This document shows positions 45,341-56,353 of a DNA stretch of 64,000 bases, piece after piece. Location of the stretch: the NCBI GenBank assembly GCA_009693435.1, contig SHXF01000001.1, positions 62,001 through 126,000 of the forward strand. Direction: 5' to 3'. The notes under the pieces were generated by a model. It saw only the letters and a program-made list of their open reading frames with translations, had not been told where the DNA came from and did no database searches. A program made the position numbers and the translations under genes. Every line of letters begins with the position of its first letter. Position 1 is the first letter of the stretch. This DNA comes from Betaproteobacteria bacterium. Lineage in GTDB: Bacteria > Pseudomonadota > Gammaproteobacteria > Burkholderiales > SG8-39.

Positions 45341-46870
45341 CTATGACCGGGTAAGTGGTGCTGACGTGACTCCGTCGTGATTCAGCAGTCTGCGTGCAGC
45401 ATCGATCAATTCACCGGCAGCCAGTCCGATCGGTCCCACACCCTGCGCCACCAGCCAGTCGGCCGCCGCGCCATGCAGGTACACGCCTGCGAGCAGCGCG
45501 TCGACGGGCGCAATCTGTTGCGCGGCCAGGCTGGCGACGATGCCGCCGAGGACATCGCCCATGCCGGCGCTGGACATGCCCGGATTGCCGCTGGCATTGA
45601 TCCAGTAGCGTCCGTCGGGTGCGGCGACGATGCTGCCGTTGCCCTTCAGCACCGCGCCGGCGTTGAACCGCCTGGCCAGTTCGATCGTGGCGGCGATGCG
45701 GTTCGCCTGGACTTCCGCGGTACTCGTGCCCAGCAGCCTGGCCGCTTCGGCCGGGTGCGGGGTGATCAGGGTGGCTGCCGCGCGTCTAGCGACGGCGTTG
45801 GCGAGATGCCTGTTTTCCGCGACGAGGTTGAGCGCATCGGCATCCAGCACCAGGATGGCACCCGACTTGACGGCACGCGCGAGCACGCGCCTGGCCGCAT
45901 CCGCCTTGCCCATGCCGGGACCGGCGAGCAGTACCGTTCCCGCGAGAGATGCCTGGGCCGCGGCTTCAGACGAGTCGACCAGCAGCGCCAGTACCGCGCT
46001 CGCGCTGCGCAGCATCAGTTCCGGCTGCACGCTGTCCACGTCGGGCGGATGCTCGGCGAGCAGGCCGACGTGCACTCTGCCCGCGCCGCTCTTCAGCGCG
46101 GCGCGCCCGGCGAGCAGCGCCGCACCCACCATGCCGCTTGCGCCACCCAGAATGCCGACGCTGCCGGCGCGACCCTTGTGAAAATTTTTCGGCCGGGGTT
46201 TCATTACCCGGGGGAGGATGGCGGCATCCAGCGTTTGCCCGCGCGGCGCGATCAGTGTTTCGACGTCCAGCCCCAGGTTCGCCACTATTATCTCGCCGCA
46301 GTGGTCCGGGCCGTCCAGGGTCAGCAGTCCGGGTTTCAGCGCGATGAAGGTGATGGTCTGCGACGCGCGCACGGCGACGCCCATCACCGCACCGGTGTCG
46401 GCATTGATGCCACTCGGCACGTCCAGTGCGGCTACCGGGACGCCGAGCCCGTTGATCTGCGCGATGAGTTCCGCGTGGCGTCCTTCCACCGGCCGCTGCA
46501 GGCCGATGCCGAAGAGGCCGTCCACGACGATTTGCCAATGACCGGCCGGGGGAATCCAGTCCTGTACTTCTCCGCCGGCGTCGCTCCATTTTCGCAATGC
46601 GGCGGCAGCATCGCGCGGAAGCTTGTTTCCGCCCGCGAGCACCACCGTGACGCGGTAGAACCAGCGCTTCAGGTGCACGGCGACTTCCAGCGCGTCACCG
46701 CCGTTGTTGCCGGGGCCGGCGATAACCAGGACATTGCGAACCGCATCGCCGTGATGCGCGCGGATTGCCTCTGCAGCGGCCAAACCGGCGCGCGCCATCA
46801 GCGGCGGTTCTACAGCGCCCGCAAGCGATTCGATTTCACGTATCCCGCCGGCGTCGTATACCGGTTTCAC
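45341..46870 (-). CDS. nnr: Bifunctional NAD(P)H-hydrate epimerase / ADP-dependent dehydratase
   Basis: A 509-residue repair enzyme for damaged NADH and NADPH. The N-terminal epimerase (YjeF_N) has VIAGPGNNGGDALEVAVHL and LDVPSGINADTGAVMG; the C-terminal ribokinase-like dehydratase (from about residue 225) has KGRAGSVGILGGASGMVGAALLA, LTPHPAEAARLLG as ITPHPAEAARLLG and GNPGMSSAGMGDVLGGIVASL with the catalytic Asp. It starts 19 bases after the TRAP permease gene, suggesting co-transcription. Confidence 0.95.
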   Translation of the reverse strand: MKPVYDAGGIREIESLAGAVEPPLMARAGLAAAEAIRAHHGDAVRNVLVIAGPGNNGGDALEVAVHLKRWFYRVTVVLAGGNKLPRDAAAALRKWSDAGGEVQDWIPPAGHWQIVVDGLFGIGLQRPVEGRHAELIAQINGLGVPVAALDVPSGINADTGAVMGVAVRASQTITFIALKPGLLTLDGPDHCGEIIVANLGLDVETLIAPRGQTLDAAILPRVMKPRPKNFHKGRAGSVGILGGASGMVGAALLAGRAALKSGAGRVHVGLLAEHPPDVDSVQPELMLRSASAVLALLVDSSEAAAQASLAGTVLLAGPGMGKADAARRVLARAVKSGAILVLDADALNLVAENRHLANAVARRAAATLITPHPAEAARLLGTSTAEVQANRIAATIELARRFNAGAVLKGNGSIVAAPDGRYWINASGNPGMSSAGMGDVLGGIVASLAAQQIAPVDALLAGVYLHGAAADWLVAQGVGPIGLAAGELIDAARRLLNHDGVTSAPLTRS

Positions 46871-46889
46871 GGTTGTCGCGGCGGGTGCG

Positions 46890-48194
46890 TCATTTGTTCA
46901 TCACCGCATCCGGCAGCCAGGTGACGGTTTGCGGAAACACCGTGATGATGGCGATGCAGACCACCAGCATGACGAAAAACGGCAGCGCCGCGCGGGCGAT
47001 GTAATTGCTGTCGTGCCCGGTCATGTTCTGCAGCACGAACAGGTTGAAACCCACCGGTGGCGTTACCTCGGCGATTTCAACGAGCAGCACGATGAAAATG
47101 CCGAACCACACCAGGTCGAATCCGGCCTTTTGTATCATCGGCAGCACCACCGCTGCGGTCAGCACGATCATGGAGATGCCGTCGAGCGCCGTGCCCAGCA
47201 CGATGTACACCACGCTCAGCACCGCGATCAGCATGTACGGACTCAGGTTCAGCGACGCGACCCACTCCGCCAGCGCGCGCGGGATGCCGGTGAATCCCAT
47301 CGCCATGCTGAGGTACGAGGCGCCCGCCAGGATGAACATGATCATGCACGAGACGCGCGTCGCGCTCATCAGGCTTTCGAGGAAATTCGCCCAGGTGAGC
47401 GAACCGTTCCACCAGGCGATGATGAGCGAGCCCAGCACGCCGTAGGCGGCGCATTCGGTGGCGGTGGCCAGCCCCGCCACCAGCACCCAGACGATGAAAA
47501 GGATGAGCAGCGTGCAGGGAATGAGGTTGCCCGACGCGCGCACCTTCTGCATGAAACTCATGGCAGGACCGGGCGGCGGCGTGAGATCCGGATTCATCAG
47601 CGCCCACACCACGATGTAGCCGGAGAACAGCGCCATGAGAATGAAACCCGGGATGAACCCCGCGAGGAATACGCGGATGATGGAGGCGTCGGCCGCCACG
47701 GCGTAGACCACCATCGTGATCGAAGGCGGGATGAGGATGCCCAGGGTGCCCGCGGTCGCAAGCGAGCCGAGCGCTATTTTTTCGTTATAGCCGCGCTTCA
47801 TCAATTCGGGCAGCGCGACCTTGGCGATGGTGGCGCAGGTCGCAGCGGACGATCCCGACACCGAGCCGAAGATGCCGCAGCCGAGGATGTTGACATGCAT
47901 CAGGCGTCCCGGAATGCGGTTAAGCCAGGGCGACAGTCCCTCGAACATTTCCTCGGACAAGCGCGTGCGGAACAGGATTTCGCCCATCCAGATGAACATC
48001 GGCAGGGCTGCCAGCGTCCAGGATGCGCTGGATCCCCAGAATGCCGTAAAGAGGTTCTTGCCGGGCAGGGTACCGGTAAAAAAGGTGAGACCGATCCAGC
48101 CGATGATCGCGAGGGTCATGGCAATCCACACGCCGCCCGCGAGCAGCAGCATCATGAGGAACAAGAGCAGTCCGGCGATCTCGATGAGGCTCAC
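46890..48194 (-). CDS. dctM: TRAP transporter large permease (DctM)
   Basis: A 434-residue membrane protein with about twelve helices. FGSSASWTLAALPMFIWMGEILFRTRLSEEMFEGLSPWL and GSVSGSSAATCATIAKVALPEL, plus GSLATAGTLGILIPPSITMVVYAVA, are family motifs, and the end has EVTPPVGFNLFVLQNMTG. It is the channel subunit of a sodium-driven carboxylate importer. The start overlaps the DctQ stop by four bases. Confidence 0.95.
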   Translation of the reverse strand: MSLIEIAGLLLFLMMLLLAGGVWIAMTLAIIGWIGLTFFTGTLPGKNLFTAFWGSSASWTLAALPMFIWMGEILFRTRLSEEMFEGLSPWLNRIPGRLMHVNILGCGIFGSVSGSSAATCATIAKVALPELMKRGYNEKIALGSLATAGTLGILIPPSITMVVYAVAADASIIRVFLAGFIPGFILMALFSGYIVVWALMNPDLTPPPGPAMSFMQKVRASGNLIPCTLLILFIVWVLVAGLATATECAAYGVLGSLIIAWWNGSLTWANFLESLMSATRVSCMIMFILAGASYLSMAMGFTGIPRALAEWVASLNLSPYMLIAVLSVVYIVLGTALDGISMIVLTAAVVLPMIQKAGFDLVWFGIFIVLLVEIAEVTPPVGFNLFVLQNMTGHDSNYIARAALPFFVMLVVCIAIITVFPQTVTWLPDAVMNK

Positions 48195-48724
48195 AGTTCA
48201 CCGCTGAAATCGCCGCGCCGGTGGCGCTCTTCGGTGGCGAGCACGTAGCCTGGTTTGTTTCCAAGCAGCACCGTTACCAGTTCATCGAGAATGGCGATGA
48301 ACAGCAGTGCCGCCCCTGCGACAAAACTGAGCTGCGGTATCCACATCGGAATCACGATGAGCCCGGTGGCCATTTCGTTGAATTGCCAGCTTTCCCAGGA
48401 GTACCTGATCGCCCAGAACAAGAGGTAGGCGCTGAAGCAGGCGGCGAAGGCAAGCGATATCGCTTCGAAAACATGCCGGACGCGTGGCGCGAGATTTTCC
48501 AGGAGCAAGGTGACGCGCACCAGGTCACCGCGCTTGAAGGTGTGCGCCATGGCGAGGAACGCGGAGGCGGCGCAGAACCAGGACACCAGGTCGTCCGACC
48601 CCCCCATGCGCAGGCCGGTTTCCCGCGCGATGGTTTGCGCGATCATGAGCACGAAAATCGCAAACACAAAAAACGCCGCGAGGTAGCCCGCGGCGTCGTA
48701 AGTGCGGTCCAGCAGTTTGCGCAC
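48191..48724 (-). CDS. dctQ: TRAP transporter small permease (DctQ)
   Basis: A 177-residue protein with four predicted helices (AAFFVFAIFVLMIAQTIAR, WFCAASAFLAMAHTFKRGDLVRVTL, AFAACFSAYLLFWAI, SFVAGAALLFIAILDELV). The HTFKRGDLVRVTL stretch is typical. The start is GTG. It lies between the binding protein and large permease genes. Confidence 0.92.
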   Translation of the reverse strand: MRKLLDRTYDAAGYLAAFFVFAIFVLMIAQTIARETGLRMGGSDDLVSWFCAASAFLAMAHTFKRGDLVRVTLLLENLAPRVRHVFEAISLAFAACFSAYLLFWAIRYSWESWQFNEMATGLIVIPMWIPQLSFVAGAALLFIAILDELVTVLLGNKPGYVLATEERHRRGDFSGEL

Positions 48725-48752
48725 AGGCAGTGGCCGATACCGACCGGCGCGC

Positions 48753-49724
48753 TTATTTCCTGAACGCGTCGATAATGGCTTTTCCGTCCGGGCCGGCGCT
48801 CTTCACCCATTCCGCCGTCATGGTATCGCCGATCTTCTTCAGATCCGCCCTGAACTGTGTTGGCGGCGGTGCTACATTCATGCCGTTCTTGGTGAGTTGC
48901 TCCAGGTACCACTTGGTCTTTTCCTCGGAGACGCTCCAGCCGCGTGTCTCGGCCTCGGCCGCCGCCCGGACCACCGAGTCCTGTCCCTGCTTGTCGAGCC
49001 CGTCGAGCGCCTTCTGGCTCACGATCACGATGTTTTTCGGCAGCCATGCCTGGGCGTCGTAGAAATATTTCACCTGCTCCCAGGCCTTGGTGTCATAGCC
49101 GGTCGCCCCGGAGGTGATGTTGGCGTTGACCGCGCCGGTGGCCATCGCCTGCGCCAGTTCCGCGGCCTGAATGGTCACCGGTTGCGCGCCCAGCAGGTCG
49201 GCGATGCGCGCCGTGGCTGGATTGTAGGTGCGCATCTTCAGGCCCTTCATGTCCGCGGCGCTGGCAAGCGGTTTGTTGGCGTAGATGCCCTGCGGCGGCC
49301 AGGGCACCGAATAGAGCAGCTTCATGCCTTGCTTGGCGAAACGCTCCTCGAGCGCTTTGCGCGACGCCCGCCACAGTTTCAGGGAATCCGCATAGCTGGT
49401 CGCGAGGAAGGGCACCGAGTCGACACCGAACAGCGGGTCTTCGTTGGAATAACCGGAAAGCAATATCTCGCCGATCTGCGCCTGCCCGCCCTGGACGGCG
49501 CGCTTGATCTCGGGGGCCTTGAACAGCGACCCGTTGGCATGCACCTGGATTTTCAGCCTGCCCCCGGTCGCCTTGTCGATGTCGGCCGCGAACTGGGTGA
49601 TGTTCTCGGTGTGGAAGTTCGACGGCGGGTAGGGCGTAGGCATATCCCATTTGATCTGGGCCTGTGCTGCGGCGGTGGCGGCTGCCAGCGTAGCGACTGC
49701 GAGTAGTGACTGAACGCGTTTCAT
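48753..49724 (-). CDS. dctP: TRAP transporter substrate-binding protein (DctP)
   Basis: A 323-residue periplasmic receptor. The signal peptide MKRVQSLLAVATLAAATAAA is cleaved at AQA-QIKW. Family features are TQFAADIDKATGGRLKIQVHANGSLFKAPEIKRAVQGGQAQIGEI and GLKMRTYNPATARIADLLGAQPVTIQAAELAQAMATGAVNA, the latter containing the carboxylate-binding Arg. Substrate cannot be read from sequence. The ATG at 49724 is chosen because it gives the signal peptide. Confidence 0.94.
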   Translation of the reverse strand: MKRVQSLLAVATLAAATAAAQAQIKWDMPTPYPPSNFHTENITQFAADIDKATGGRLKIQVHANGSLFKAPEIKRAVQGGQAQIGEILLSGYSNEDPLFGVDSVPFLATSYADSLKLWRASRKALEERFAKQGMKLLYSVPWPPQGIYANKPLASAADMKGLKMRTYNPATARIADLLGAQPVTIQAAELAQAMATGAVNANITSGATGYDTKAWEQVKYFYDAQAWLPKNIVIVSQKALDGLDKQGQDSVVRAAAEAETRGWSVSEEKTKWYLEQLTKNGMNVAPPPTQFRADLKKIGDTMTAEWVKSAGPDGKAIIDAFRK

Positions 49725-49823
49725 CGGTTGCTCCCCCTGTTCTGGTTCAAATACAGCTGATCCAATTCTCCTCATCGCGTGGCGGCAGGATTTCCGCTGT
49801 CACATGATGTTCACCCCGGATGT

Positions 49824-50924
49824 TCACGCCGCAAGTTGCGCGACGCAATCTCCTATCGCCAGCGATGCGGTGAGTCCCGGCGATTCGATGCCGAACAGAT
49901 TTACCAGTCCCCGCACGCCGTGATCGCCCGGCCCCTGTATCAGGAAATCCCTTGCTGCTTCGCCCTTTGCCTGTAGCTTCGGCCGGATGCCTGCGTAACC
50001 GGGTTGCAGCTGCCCGTCCTTCAAGTCGGGCCAGTAGGCGCGGATTGCGCGGTAGAACGCATCCGCCCGCCTGACGTCAACATCGTAGTCGATTTCCGCA
50101 ATCCATTCCACGTCGGGTCCGAAGCGTGCCTGGCCGGCTAGGTCGATGGTGACGTGCACCCCCAGCCCGGCCTGTTCGGGGACCGGGTAGACCAGGCGCG
50201 AGAACGGCGAGCGCCCAGCCAGGGTGTAGTAATTGCCTTTGGCGTAGTGGCAGGGTGGTACATAGGCGGGCGGAAACCCTGTCAGCGAAGCGGCGAGCGC
50301 CTGCGCATGCAACCCGGCGCAATTGACGACGGTGCGCGCCAGCACGCTCATCGGCGCCGCGCCGCCCACCTCCAGCCGTATGCCCTCAGGCAGCACCGTG
50401 CCCGATTCGACCGGACTGCGAAAAGCCACCACTGCGCCACACGCTTCCGCCCCTCCCTGCAGCGCGAGCATGAAAGCGTGGCTGTCGATGATGCCGGTGG
50501 AGGGGGAATGCAGCGCGGCGACGCACTGCAACGCCGGTTCCATCCGCGCGACAGCATCGGGGGCCAGCGATTCGATATCGGTGACGCCGTTGGCAACGGC
50601 GTGCGCGCGCACCGCCTCCAGCTCCGGCAACTGGCTCTCCTGCGTGGCCACGATCAGCTTGCCGCAACGTCGATGCGGCACGCCGTGACCGGCGCAGAAA
50701 CGATACAGCGCGCGCCTGCCGGCCACGCACAGGGTTGCCTTGAGCGATCCTGGCGGATAGTAGATGCCGGCGTGGATCACTTCGCTGTTGCGCGAGCTGG
50801 TTTCGCTGCCTATGGAATCGGCGCGCTCCAGCACCACCACTTCGCGCCCCTGCAGCGCCAGAGCGCGCGCTACCGCGAGGCCGACCACGCCTGCGCCTAT
50901 GACCACGCACTCGACCTTATCCAT
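49824..50924 (-). CDS. LhgO-like FAD-dependent L-2-hydroxyglutarate oxidase family protein
   Basis: A 366-residue DAO-fold flavoprotein. The dinucleotide motif is [19 protein letters not shown] at residues 7-25, and [38 protein letters not shown] is the signature of the L-2-hydroxyglutarate dehydrogenase/oxidase branch. The C-terminus [27 protein letters not shown] is also typical. It would oxidise a 2-hydroxyacid to 2-oxoacid. Its start overlaps the end of the efflux gene by eight bases. Confidence 0.88.
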   Translation of the reverse strand: MDKVECVVIGAGVVGLAVARALALQGREVVVLERADSIGSETSSRNSEVIHAGIYYPPGSLKATLCVAGRRALYRFCAGHGVPHRRCGKLIVATQESQLPELEAVRAHAVANGVTDIESLAPDAVARMEPALQCVAALHSPSTGIIDSHAFMLALQGGAEACGAVVAFRSPVESGTVLPEGIRLEVGGAAPMSVLARTVVNCAGLHAQALAASLTGFPPAYVPPCHYAKGNYYTLAGRSPFSRLVYPVPEQAGLGVHVTIDLAGQARFGPDVEWIAEIDYDVDVRRADAFYRAIRAYWPDLKDGQLQPGYAGIRPKLQAKGEAARDFLIQGPGDHGVRGLVNLFGIESPGLTASLAIGDCVAQLAA

Positions 50925-52143
50925 GCGCGGCGACAGCGACAGTGACGGCCAGGCGCCGGCGCGCAGCGCCGCGAACCAGGATGGCGTAGCTCAGAAACAC
51001 GCCCATGCTGGCGGCGCCGATAAACAGGGTCATGGGACGCTGCGTGCCGTCATACAGCCATCCGAGCGCAAGACTTGCGACCGCGCCGCATCCCAGCTGG
51101 CAGAATCCCAGCAGCGCGGATGCGGCGCCGGCGATGGACGGAAACGGGGTGAGCGCGCCTGCGGTGGTGGTGGGCATCAGAAACGAATGAGCCACCATGT
51201 AACCGATCATCGGGCCGACGATTGCCACCCCCGAGTCGATGTTGAGCCACCCGAGACAGGCCATGGTGAGGCCCGAAGTCACTGCAATCACGGCGCCAGC
51301 GCGCAAGGTCCGGTCGACGCCCAGTCGTCCCACCAGGCGGCTGGCCACGGTGGCGCCCGCGATCTGCCCGACCATCACCAGGGCGAGCAGATAGCTGTAT
51401 TCGATCGCGCTGTAGCCGAGGGCGCCGACCAGCACGAAGGCCGAGCCTGAGAGGAACAGCATCACGACCGTTCCGGAAAAACAGGCAGGCGCCATATAAG
51501 CGATGAACTCACGCTGGCGCAACAGGAAAGAGAAGGTCCGCAGCAGCGACTGCCGCGGCAGGCCCGGCTTGTGCCGCGGCGCTGTTTCCGGCAATCCCGG
51601 AATCACTGCAAGCAGCACCGCGGCGATGAAGCCGCCCGCCAGCCAGAAGGTCGCCTCCCAGCCGCGCCAGACGACCAGCCAGCCGCCGATCAGCGGTGCG
51701 AACAGCGGCGCCAGCGAGAGCACTATCATCATCAGGGCGAGGGTGCGCGCAGCCGCCTCGCGCGCATACATGTCGCGCACCATGGCGCGCGCCAGCACCG
51801 GTCCGCAGGAGGCGCCCAGCGCTTCCAGGAAGCGCCACGCGATCAGCGCCTCGATGGAGCGTGCGTGGGCGCAGAAGATGGCGGCGATGGTGGCGAGCGA
51901 CAGCCCGGCGATGAGCAGCGGCCGGCGGCCGTAGCGATCGGACAGCGGGCCGTAGATCAGCTGTCCGCAGGCCATGCCGACAATGGACATGGTGACGGTC
52001 ATCTGTACCACGCTGACCTCGGCGGAAAACGCCAACGCCAGCGCGGGCATGATGGGCATCAGTATGTCCATCGCCAGCGGCATGACCGCCATCAGCACGC
52101 CCAGCAGAAAGGTCAGGGCGCGTGTCGCGGGTTTCAGCGGCAC
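50917..52143 (-). CDS. Bcr/CflA-type multidrug efflux MFS transporter
   Basis: A 408-residue twelve-helix transporter. [53 protein letters not shown] and [46 protein letters not shown] are the Bcr/CflA motifs, with the DxxGRR loop. Such proteins export drugs or metabolites by proton antiport. The start is GTG. Overlap with the oxidase gene suggests one operon. Confidence 0.9.
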   Translation of the reverse strand: MPLKPATRALTFLLGVLMAVMPLAMDILMPIMPALALAFSAEVSVVQMTVTMSIVGMACGQLIYGPLSDRYGRRPLLIAGLSLATIAAIFCAHARSIEALIAWRFLEALGASCGPVLARAMVRDMYAREAAARTLALMMIVLSLAPLFAPLIGGWLVVWRGWEATFWLAGGFIAAVLLAVIPGLPETAPRHKPGLPRQSLLRTFSFLLRQREFIAYMAPACFSGTVVMLFLSGSAFVLVGALGYSAIEYSYLLALVMVGQIAGATVASRLVGRLGVDRTLRAGAVIAVTSGLTMACLGWLNIDSGVAIVGPMIGYMVAHSFLMPTTTAGALTPFPSIAGAASALLGFCQLGCGAVASLALGWLYDGTQRPMTLFIGAASMGVFLSYAILVRGAARRRLAVTVAVAAHG

Positions 52144-52468
52144 CGGTGCGCATCCCTATCGTTATATGAGTAAAGACAATCAAACGTCATGTAGATGTCC
52201 GTAGTTGTTCAATCGCCATGGAAAAAAGTTACTAATATTTGCCGTTCCGGATGTTCCGGTCAGTCGCCATGATAAGGCGTAGGCGCCGGGCCGGCCGGGT
52301 TCGCGGGGAATCCGCGCGCGGCTTGAGCCGCGAGGGACGCACTGCGCGAACGGGCGGGCGCGTGGCGCGCGTTAAAATGGCGTCCCGCATTCATTGCCTT
52401 CGCCCTGTCGCCGGAACATCAGGCCGGTGGTGTACCCGACGCTCAACGCTCATCCATTCCTTTGCGCA
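52144..52468. other. Divergent promoter region
   Basis: The 325 bases between the efflux and oxoprolinase genes contain a TTAAAAT at 52370-52376 as a possible -10 for the oxoprolinase gene. I see no other gene or RNA. Confidence 0.5.
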
Positions 52469-55400
52469 ATGTCCAACAAAACCGAAGCATCCCGCTGGCA
52501 ATTCTGGATAGACCGGGGCGGCACGTTCACCGACGTGGTCGCTCTGCAGCCGGACGGGCGGCTGATCACGCACAAGCTGCTGTCCGAAAATCCGGAGCAG
52601 TATCCGGATGCGGCCTTGGCCGGGATACGGCACCTGCTCGGCGTGGCGCGGGATCAGCCGATTCCCGGCGAGCGCATCGCGGCGGTGAAGATGGGCACAA
52701 CGGTGGCGACCAACGCATTGCTGGAACGCAAGGGCGAGCGCACCGCGCTCGCCATCACGCGCGGCTTCCGCGATGCGCTGCGCATCGCCTATCAGAATCG
52801 GCCGAAGCTGTTTGCCAGGCACATCGTGCTGCCCGAACTGCTGTACTCCCGGGTCGTGGAGGTGGACGAGCGCCTGTCGGCGCGCGGCGAGGTGTTGCGC
52901 TCGCTCGATCTCGACCGGGCCGAGGCGGACCTCAAAACGGTACATGCCGAAGGCTACCGTTCGCTCGCCATCGTGCTCATGCACGGTTACCGCTTCACCG
53001 ACCACGAGCGCGCGCTCGCCGATCTGGCGCGCGCCATCGGCTTCGAGCAGATTTCTGTATCGCACCAGGCTTCTCCGCTGATGAAGCTCATCTCGCGCGG
53101 CGACACCACCGTGGTGGACGCCTATCTGTCGCCCATCCTGCGTCGCTATGTGGATCAGGTGGCGTGCGAACTGGCGGGCGTGCACCTGATGTTCATGCAG
53201 TCCAATGGCGGGCTGACGGACGCGCGGCGTTTCCGGGGCAAGGATTCGATTCTGTCCGGGCCGGCTGGGGGCATCGTCGGCGCGGTGCGCACCTCGCTCG
53301 CCGCAGGCTTCGACAAGATCATCGGTTTCGACATGGGCGGCACCTCGACCGACGTCTCGCATTTCGCAGGAACACAGTTGTCCGACATGGAGCGCGTATT
53401 CGAAACGCGTGTTGCCGGCGTACGTATGCGCGCGCCCATGATGGCCATACACACGGTGGCGGCGGGTGGCGGCTCGATTCTGCATTTCGACGGGGCGCGC
53501 TACCGGGTGGGTCCGGATTCGGCGGGGGCCAATCCCGGCCCGGCCAGCTACCGCCGCGGCGGCCCGCTCGCCGTGACCGATTGCAACGTGATGCTCGGCA
53601 AGGTGCAGCCTGAATTCTTTCCGCCGGTGTTCGGCCGCGATGGCAATCAGGCCCTGGACGCGGAGATGGTGCGCGCCAAATTCGCCGCGCTGGCCAAGGC
53701 CATTGCCGCCGCGACCGGCGATCATCGCAGCCCCGAGGAAGTGGCCGAGGGCTTCGTCGCTATCGCGGTCGGCAACATGGCCAACGCCATCAAGCAGATT
53801 TCGGTGCAGCGCGGTCATGATGTCACCGAGTATGCGCTGTGCTGTTTCGGCGGCGCCGCCGGTCAGCACGCCTGCCTGGTGGCAGACGCGCTCGGCATGA
53901 CGCGGGTGTTCATCCATCCTCTGGCCGGTGTGCTTTCGGCGTACGGCATGGGGCTCGCGGACATCACCGCGATGCGGGAGCACGCGGTCGAAGTGAAGCT
54001 GGAAGCGGCCAGCATGCCGTTGTTGCGCGACGCGCTCGCCGCGCTCGGTGAGCAGGGGCGCGCGGAATTATTGCGCCAGGGGGTCGCGGAGGCGCGCATA
54101 CGCGTGGTCGAACGCGTGCATCTTCGCTACGACGGCACCGACTCGCCGCTCATCGTGCGCTTCGGCCCGCTGCAGGATGTCATCGCGGAATTCGAATCGG
54201 CCTACCGGCAACGCTACTCGTTCCTGATGGGCGGGCGGGCGCTGATCGCGGAGGCAGTGTCGGTGGAGGCGATCGGATTATCCGAGGTGCCCGCCGAATC
54301 GGCCGCAGCTGCAGTCCCCGAAGAAGCGCGCAGCGGCGGCGGGCCCGCGCCCGCTGCTACGGTCGATATGTTCAGCGGTGGTTGCCGTCATGCCACGCCG
54401 CTGTACCGGCGAGCGGACCTGCTGCCCGGCAATCGCGTCGGCGGACCGGCCATCATCGCCGAACAGAATGCCACCACCGTCGTAGAACCGGGCTGGGCGG
54501 CCGAAGTCACGCCGCTTGGCCACTTGGTGCTGCGACGCGTGGAAAAACGCCCCGATCGCGTGGCGATCGGCACCCGCGTCGACCCGGTGATGCTGGAGGT
54601 GTTCAACAACCTTTACATGTCGATCGCCGAGCAGATGGGCCTGCGGCTGGAGAACACCGCCTACTCGGTGAACATCAAGGAGCGCCTGGATTTTTCCTGT
54701 GCGCTGTTCGATGCGCACGGCCAGCTGATTGCCAATGCGCCGCACCTGCCGGTGCACCTCGGATCGATGGGCGAATCCATCAAGACGGTGATGCGCGAAA
54801 ACGCGGGGAAGATGAAGCCCGGCAACGTATACGTGCTCAACGCCCCCTACAACGGCGGCACGCACCTGCCCGACATCACGGTCATCACCCCGGTTTTCGA
54901 CGAACAGAGCGAAAATATCCTCTTCTACGTCGGCTCGCGCGGCCATCACGCCGACGTTGGCGGGATCACGCCGGGTTCGATGCCGCCGGACAGCAAGGTG
55001 GTGGAAGAGGAGGGCGTGCTGATCGACAATTTCCTCCTCATCGAGGAAGGTCGCTTGCGCGAACAGGAGATCGTCGCGCTGCTCACCTCGGGGCCATACC
55101 CGGTGCGCAACGTCGAGCAGAACATGGCCGACCTGCGCGCCATGGTCGCCGCCAACGAAAAAGGCGTGCAGGAATTGCGCCGCATGGTCGAGCATTTCGG
55201 CCTGGATGTCGTGAATGCCTACATGCAGCACGTGCAGGACAACGCCGAGGAGGCGGTGCGGCGCGTGATAGACGTGCTGCGGGACGGCGAATTCAGCTAT
55301 CCGATGGATAATGGCGCGGTGATCAGGGTGAAGATCGCCATAGACAGCGCGGCGCGCGCCGCCACCATCGACTTCACCGGCACCTCGGCGCAGCTCCCCA

Positions 55401-56188
55401 ACAACTTCAATGCGCCATCGGCGGTGTGCATGGCAGCGGTGCTGTACGTGTTCCGCACGCTGGTCGACGACGATATTCCGCTCAACGCGGGGTGTCTCAA
55501 GCCGCTGCGCGTGATCATTCCTCAAGGCAGCATGCTTGCGCCGCGCTATCCGGCGGCGGTGGTGGCCGGCAACGTCGAGACCTCGCAGTACATCACCGAT
55601 GCTCTCTACGGGGCGCTGGGGGTGATGGCGGCGGCCCAGGGGACGATGAACAATTTCACATTCGGCAATGCAACCTACCAGTACTACGAAACGATTTGCG
55701 GCGGTTCGGGCGCGGGCGTGCATAGCCCCGGCGCGGATGCGTCTAAGGCCGGGAGCGTGACGGGCGCAGGCATAGATGGCGGGGATAGGGCCTTGCAAGG
55801 ATTTGACGGCACAGACTGCGTGCACAGCCACATGACCAACACCCGGCTGACCGATCCGGAAGTGCTGGAATGGCGTTTTCCGGTGCTGCTGGAGAGTTTC
55901 GAGGTGCGGCAGGGATCGGGTGGCAAAGGCCGCTGGCACGGCGGCAACGGCGCACGACGACGCATCCGCTTCCTGGAACCGATGACGGCGGCGATGCTGG
56001 CGGGTCACCGCATCGTTCCGCCGTACGGCATGGCTGGGGGCGAACCGGGCCAGGTCGGACACAATTGGGTCGAGCGCAGCGACGGCACGCGACTCGAGCT
56101 TGGCGGGGCAGACAAGGCTGAACTCGATGCGGGTGACGTATTTGTCATAGAGACGCCCGGCGGTGGCGGTTTCGGACGCAATATTTAA
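52469..56188 (+). CDS. 5-oxoprolinase (ATP-hydrolysing), fused HyuA/HyuB
   Basis: A 1239-residue fusion. The N-terminal hydantoinase A/oxoprolinase half (about 1-690) has [60 protein letters not shown] and [14 protein letters not shown], an actin-like ATPase. The C-terminal hydantoinase B half has [45 protein letters not shown] and GRNI after ETPGGGGFG. It should open 5-oxoproline to glutamate. About 27 extra residues ([18 protein letters not shown]...) interrupt the usual GAG-P-GFDGTD loop near residue 1085. The ATG at 52469 is selected by family alignment. Confidence 0.93.
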   Translation: MSNKTEASRWQFWIDRGGTFTDVVALQPDGRLITHKLLSENPEQYPDAALAGIRHLLGVARDQPIPGERIAAVKMGTTVATNALLERKGERTALAITRGFRDALRIAYQNRPKLFARHIVLPELLYSRVVEVDERLSARGEVLRSLDLDRAEADLKTVHAEGYRSLAIVLMHGYRFTDHERALADLARAIGFEQISVSHQASPLMKLISRGDTTVVDAYLSPILRRYVDQVACELAGVHLMFMQSNGGLTDARRFRGKDSILSGPAGGIVGAVRTSLAAGFDKIIGFDMGGTSTDVSHFAGTQLSDMERVFETRVAGVRMRAPMMAIHTVAAGGGSILHFDGARYRVGPDSAGANPGPASYRRGGPLAVTDCNVMLGKVQPEFFPPVFGRDGNQALDAEMVRAKFAALAKAIAAATGDHRSPEEVAEGFVAIAVGNMANAIKQISVQRGHDVTEYALCCFGGAAGQHACLVADALGMTRVFIHPLAGVLSAYGMGLADITAMREHAVEVKLEAASMPLLRDALAALGEQGRAELLRQGVAEARIRVVERVHLRYDGTDSPLIVRFGPLQDVIAEFESAYRQRYSFLMGGRALIAEAVSVEAIGLSEVPAESAAAAVPEEARSGGGPAPAATVDMFSGGCRHATPLYRRADLLPGNRVGGPAIIAEQNATTVVEPGWAAEVTPLGHLVLRRVEKRPDRVAIGTRVDPVMLEVFNNLYMSIAEQMGLRLENTAYSVNIKERLDFSCALFDAHGQLIANAPHLPVHLGSMGESIKTVMRENAGKMKPGNVYVLNAPYNGGTHLPDITVITPVFDEQSENILFYVGSRGHHADVGGITPGSMPPDSKVVEEEGVLIDNFLLIEEGRLREQEIVALLTSGPYPVRNVEQNMADLRAMVAANEKGVQELRRMVEHFGLDVVNAYMQHVQDNAEEAVRRVIDVLRDGEFSYPMDNGAVIRVKIAIDSAARAATIDFTGTSAQLPNNFNAPSAVCMAAVLYVFRTLVDDDIPLNAGCLKPLRVIIPQGSMLAPRYPAAVVAGNVETSQYITDALYGALGVMAAAQGTMNNFTFGNATYQYYETICGGSGAGVHSPGADASKAGSVTGAGIDGGDRALQGFDGTDCVHSHMTNTRLTDPEVLEWRFPVLLESFEVRQGSGGKGRWHGGNGARRRIRFLEPMTAAMLAGHRIVPPYGMAGGEPGQVGHNWVERSDGTRLELGGADKAELDAGDVFVIETPGGGGFGRNI

Positions 56189-56232
56189 CTGTCTGCCCGA
56201 CTATTTGCCTGTCCCCGATTCCCCGATTTGCC

Positions 56233-56238
56233 TATAAT
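56233..56238 (+). promoter_or_regulatory. TATAAT element upstream of the coiled-coil gene
   Basis: A perfect TATAAT lies 115 bases before the ATG of the coiled-coil/AsmA-like gene. No good -35 at 16-18 bases was found. Confidence 0.4.
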
Positions 56239-56353
56239 TCAGCGCGCATTCAGCGAATCTGCGATGGTGGCAGGCAAGTCGCGAAGTCTGCAAGCGCGAG
56301 CATCCGGTCAAGAACAGTTCAAATAACGCGTCACAACCTCGTACTGTCATCAG

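Noticed and set aside
45377..46924. Long plus-strand open frame (515 codons) over nnr
   Set aside because: It is antisense to a clear Nnr protein, and its translation is Arg/Gln/His-rich with no family motif; high GC content keeps such shadow frames open.
46929..48248. Plus-strand open frame of 439 codons over the TRAP permeases
   Set aside because: Shadow of DctM and DctQ; the product is charged and without recognisable domains.
54278..56062. Minus-strand open frame of 594 codons over the 5-oxoprolinase
   Set aside because: Antisense shadow of a conserved enzyme; composition His/Arg/Val-rich without motifs or ribosome site.
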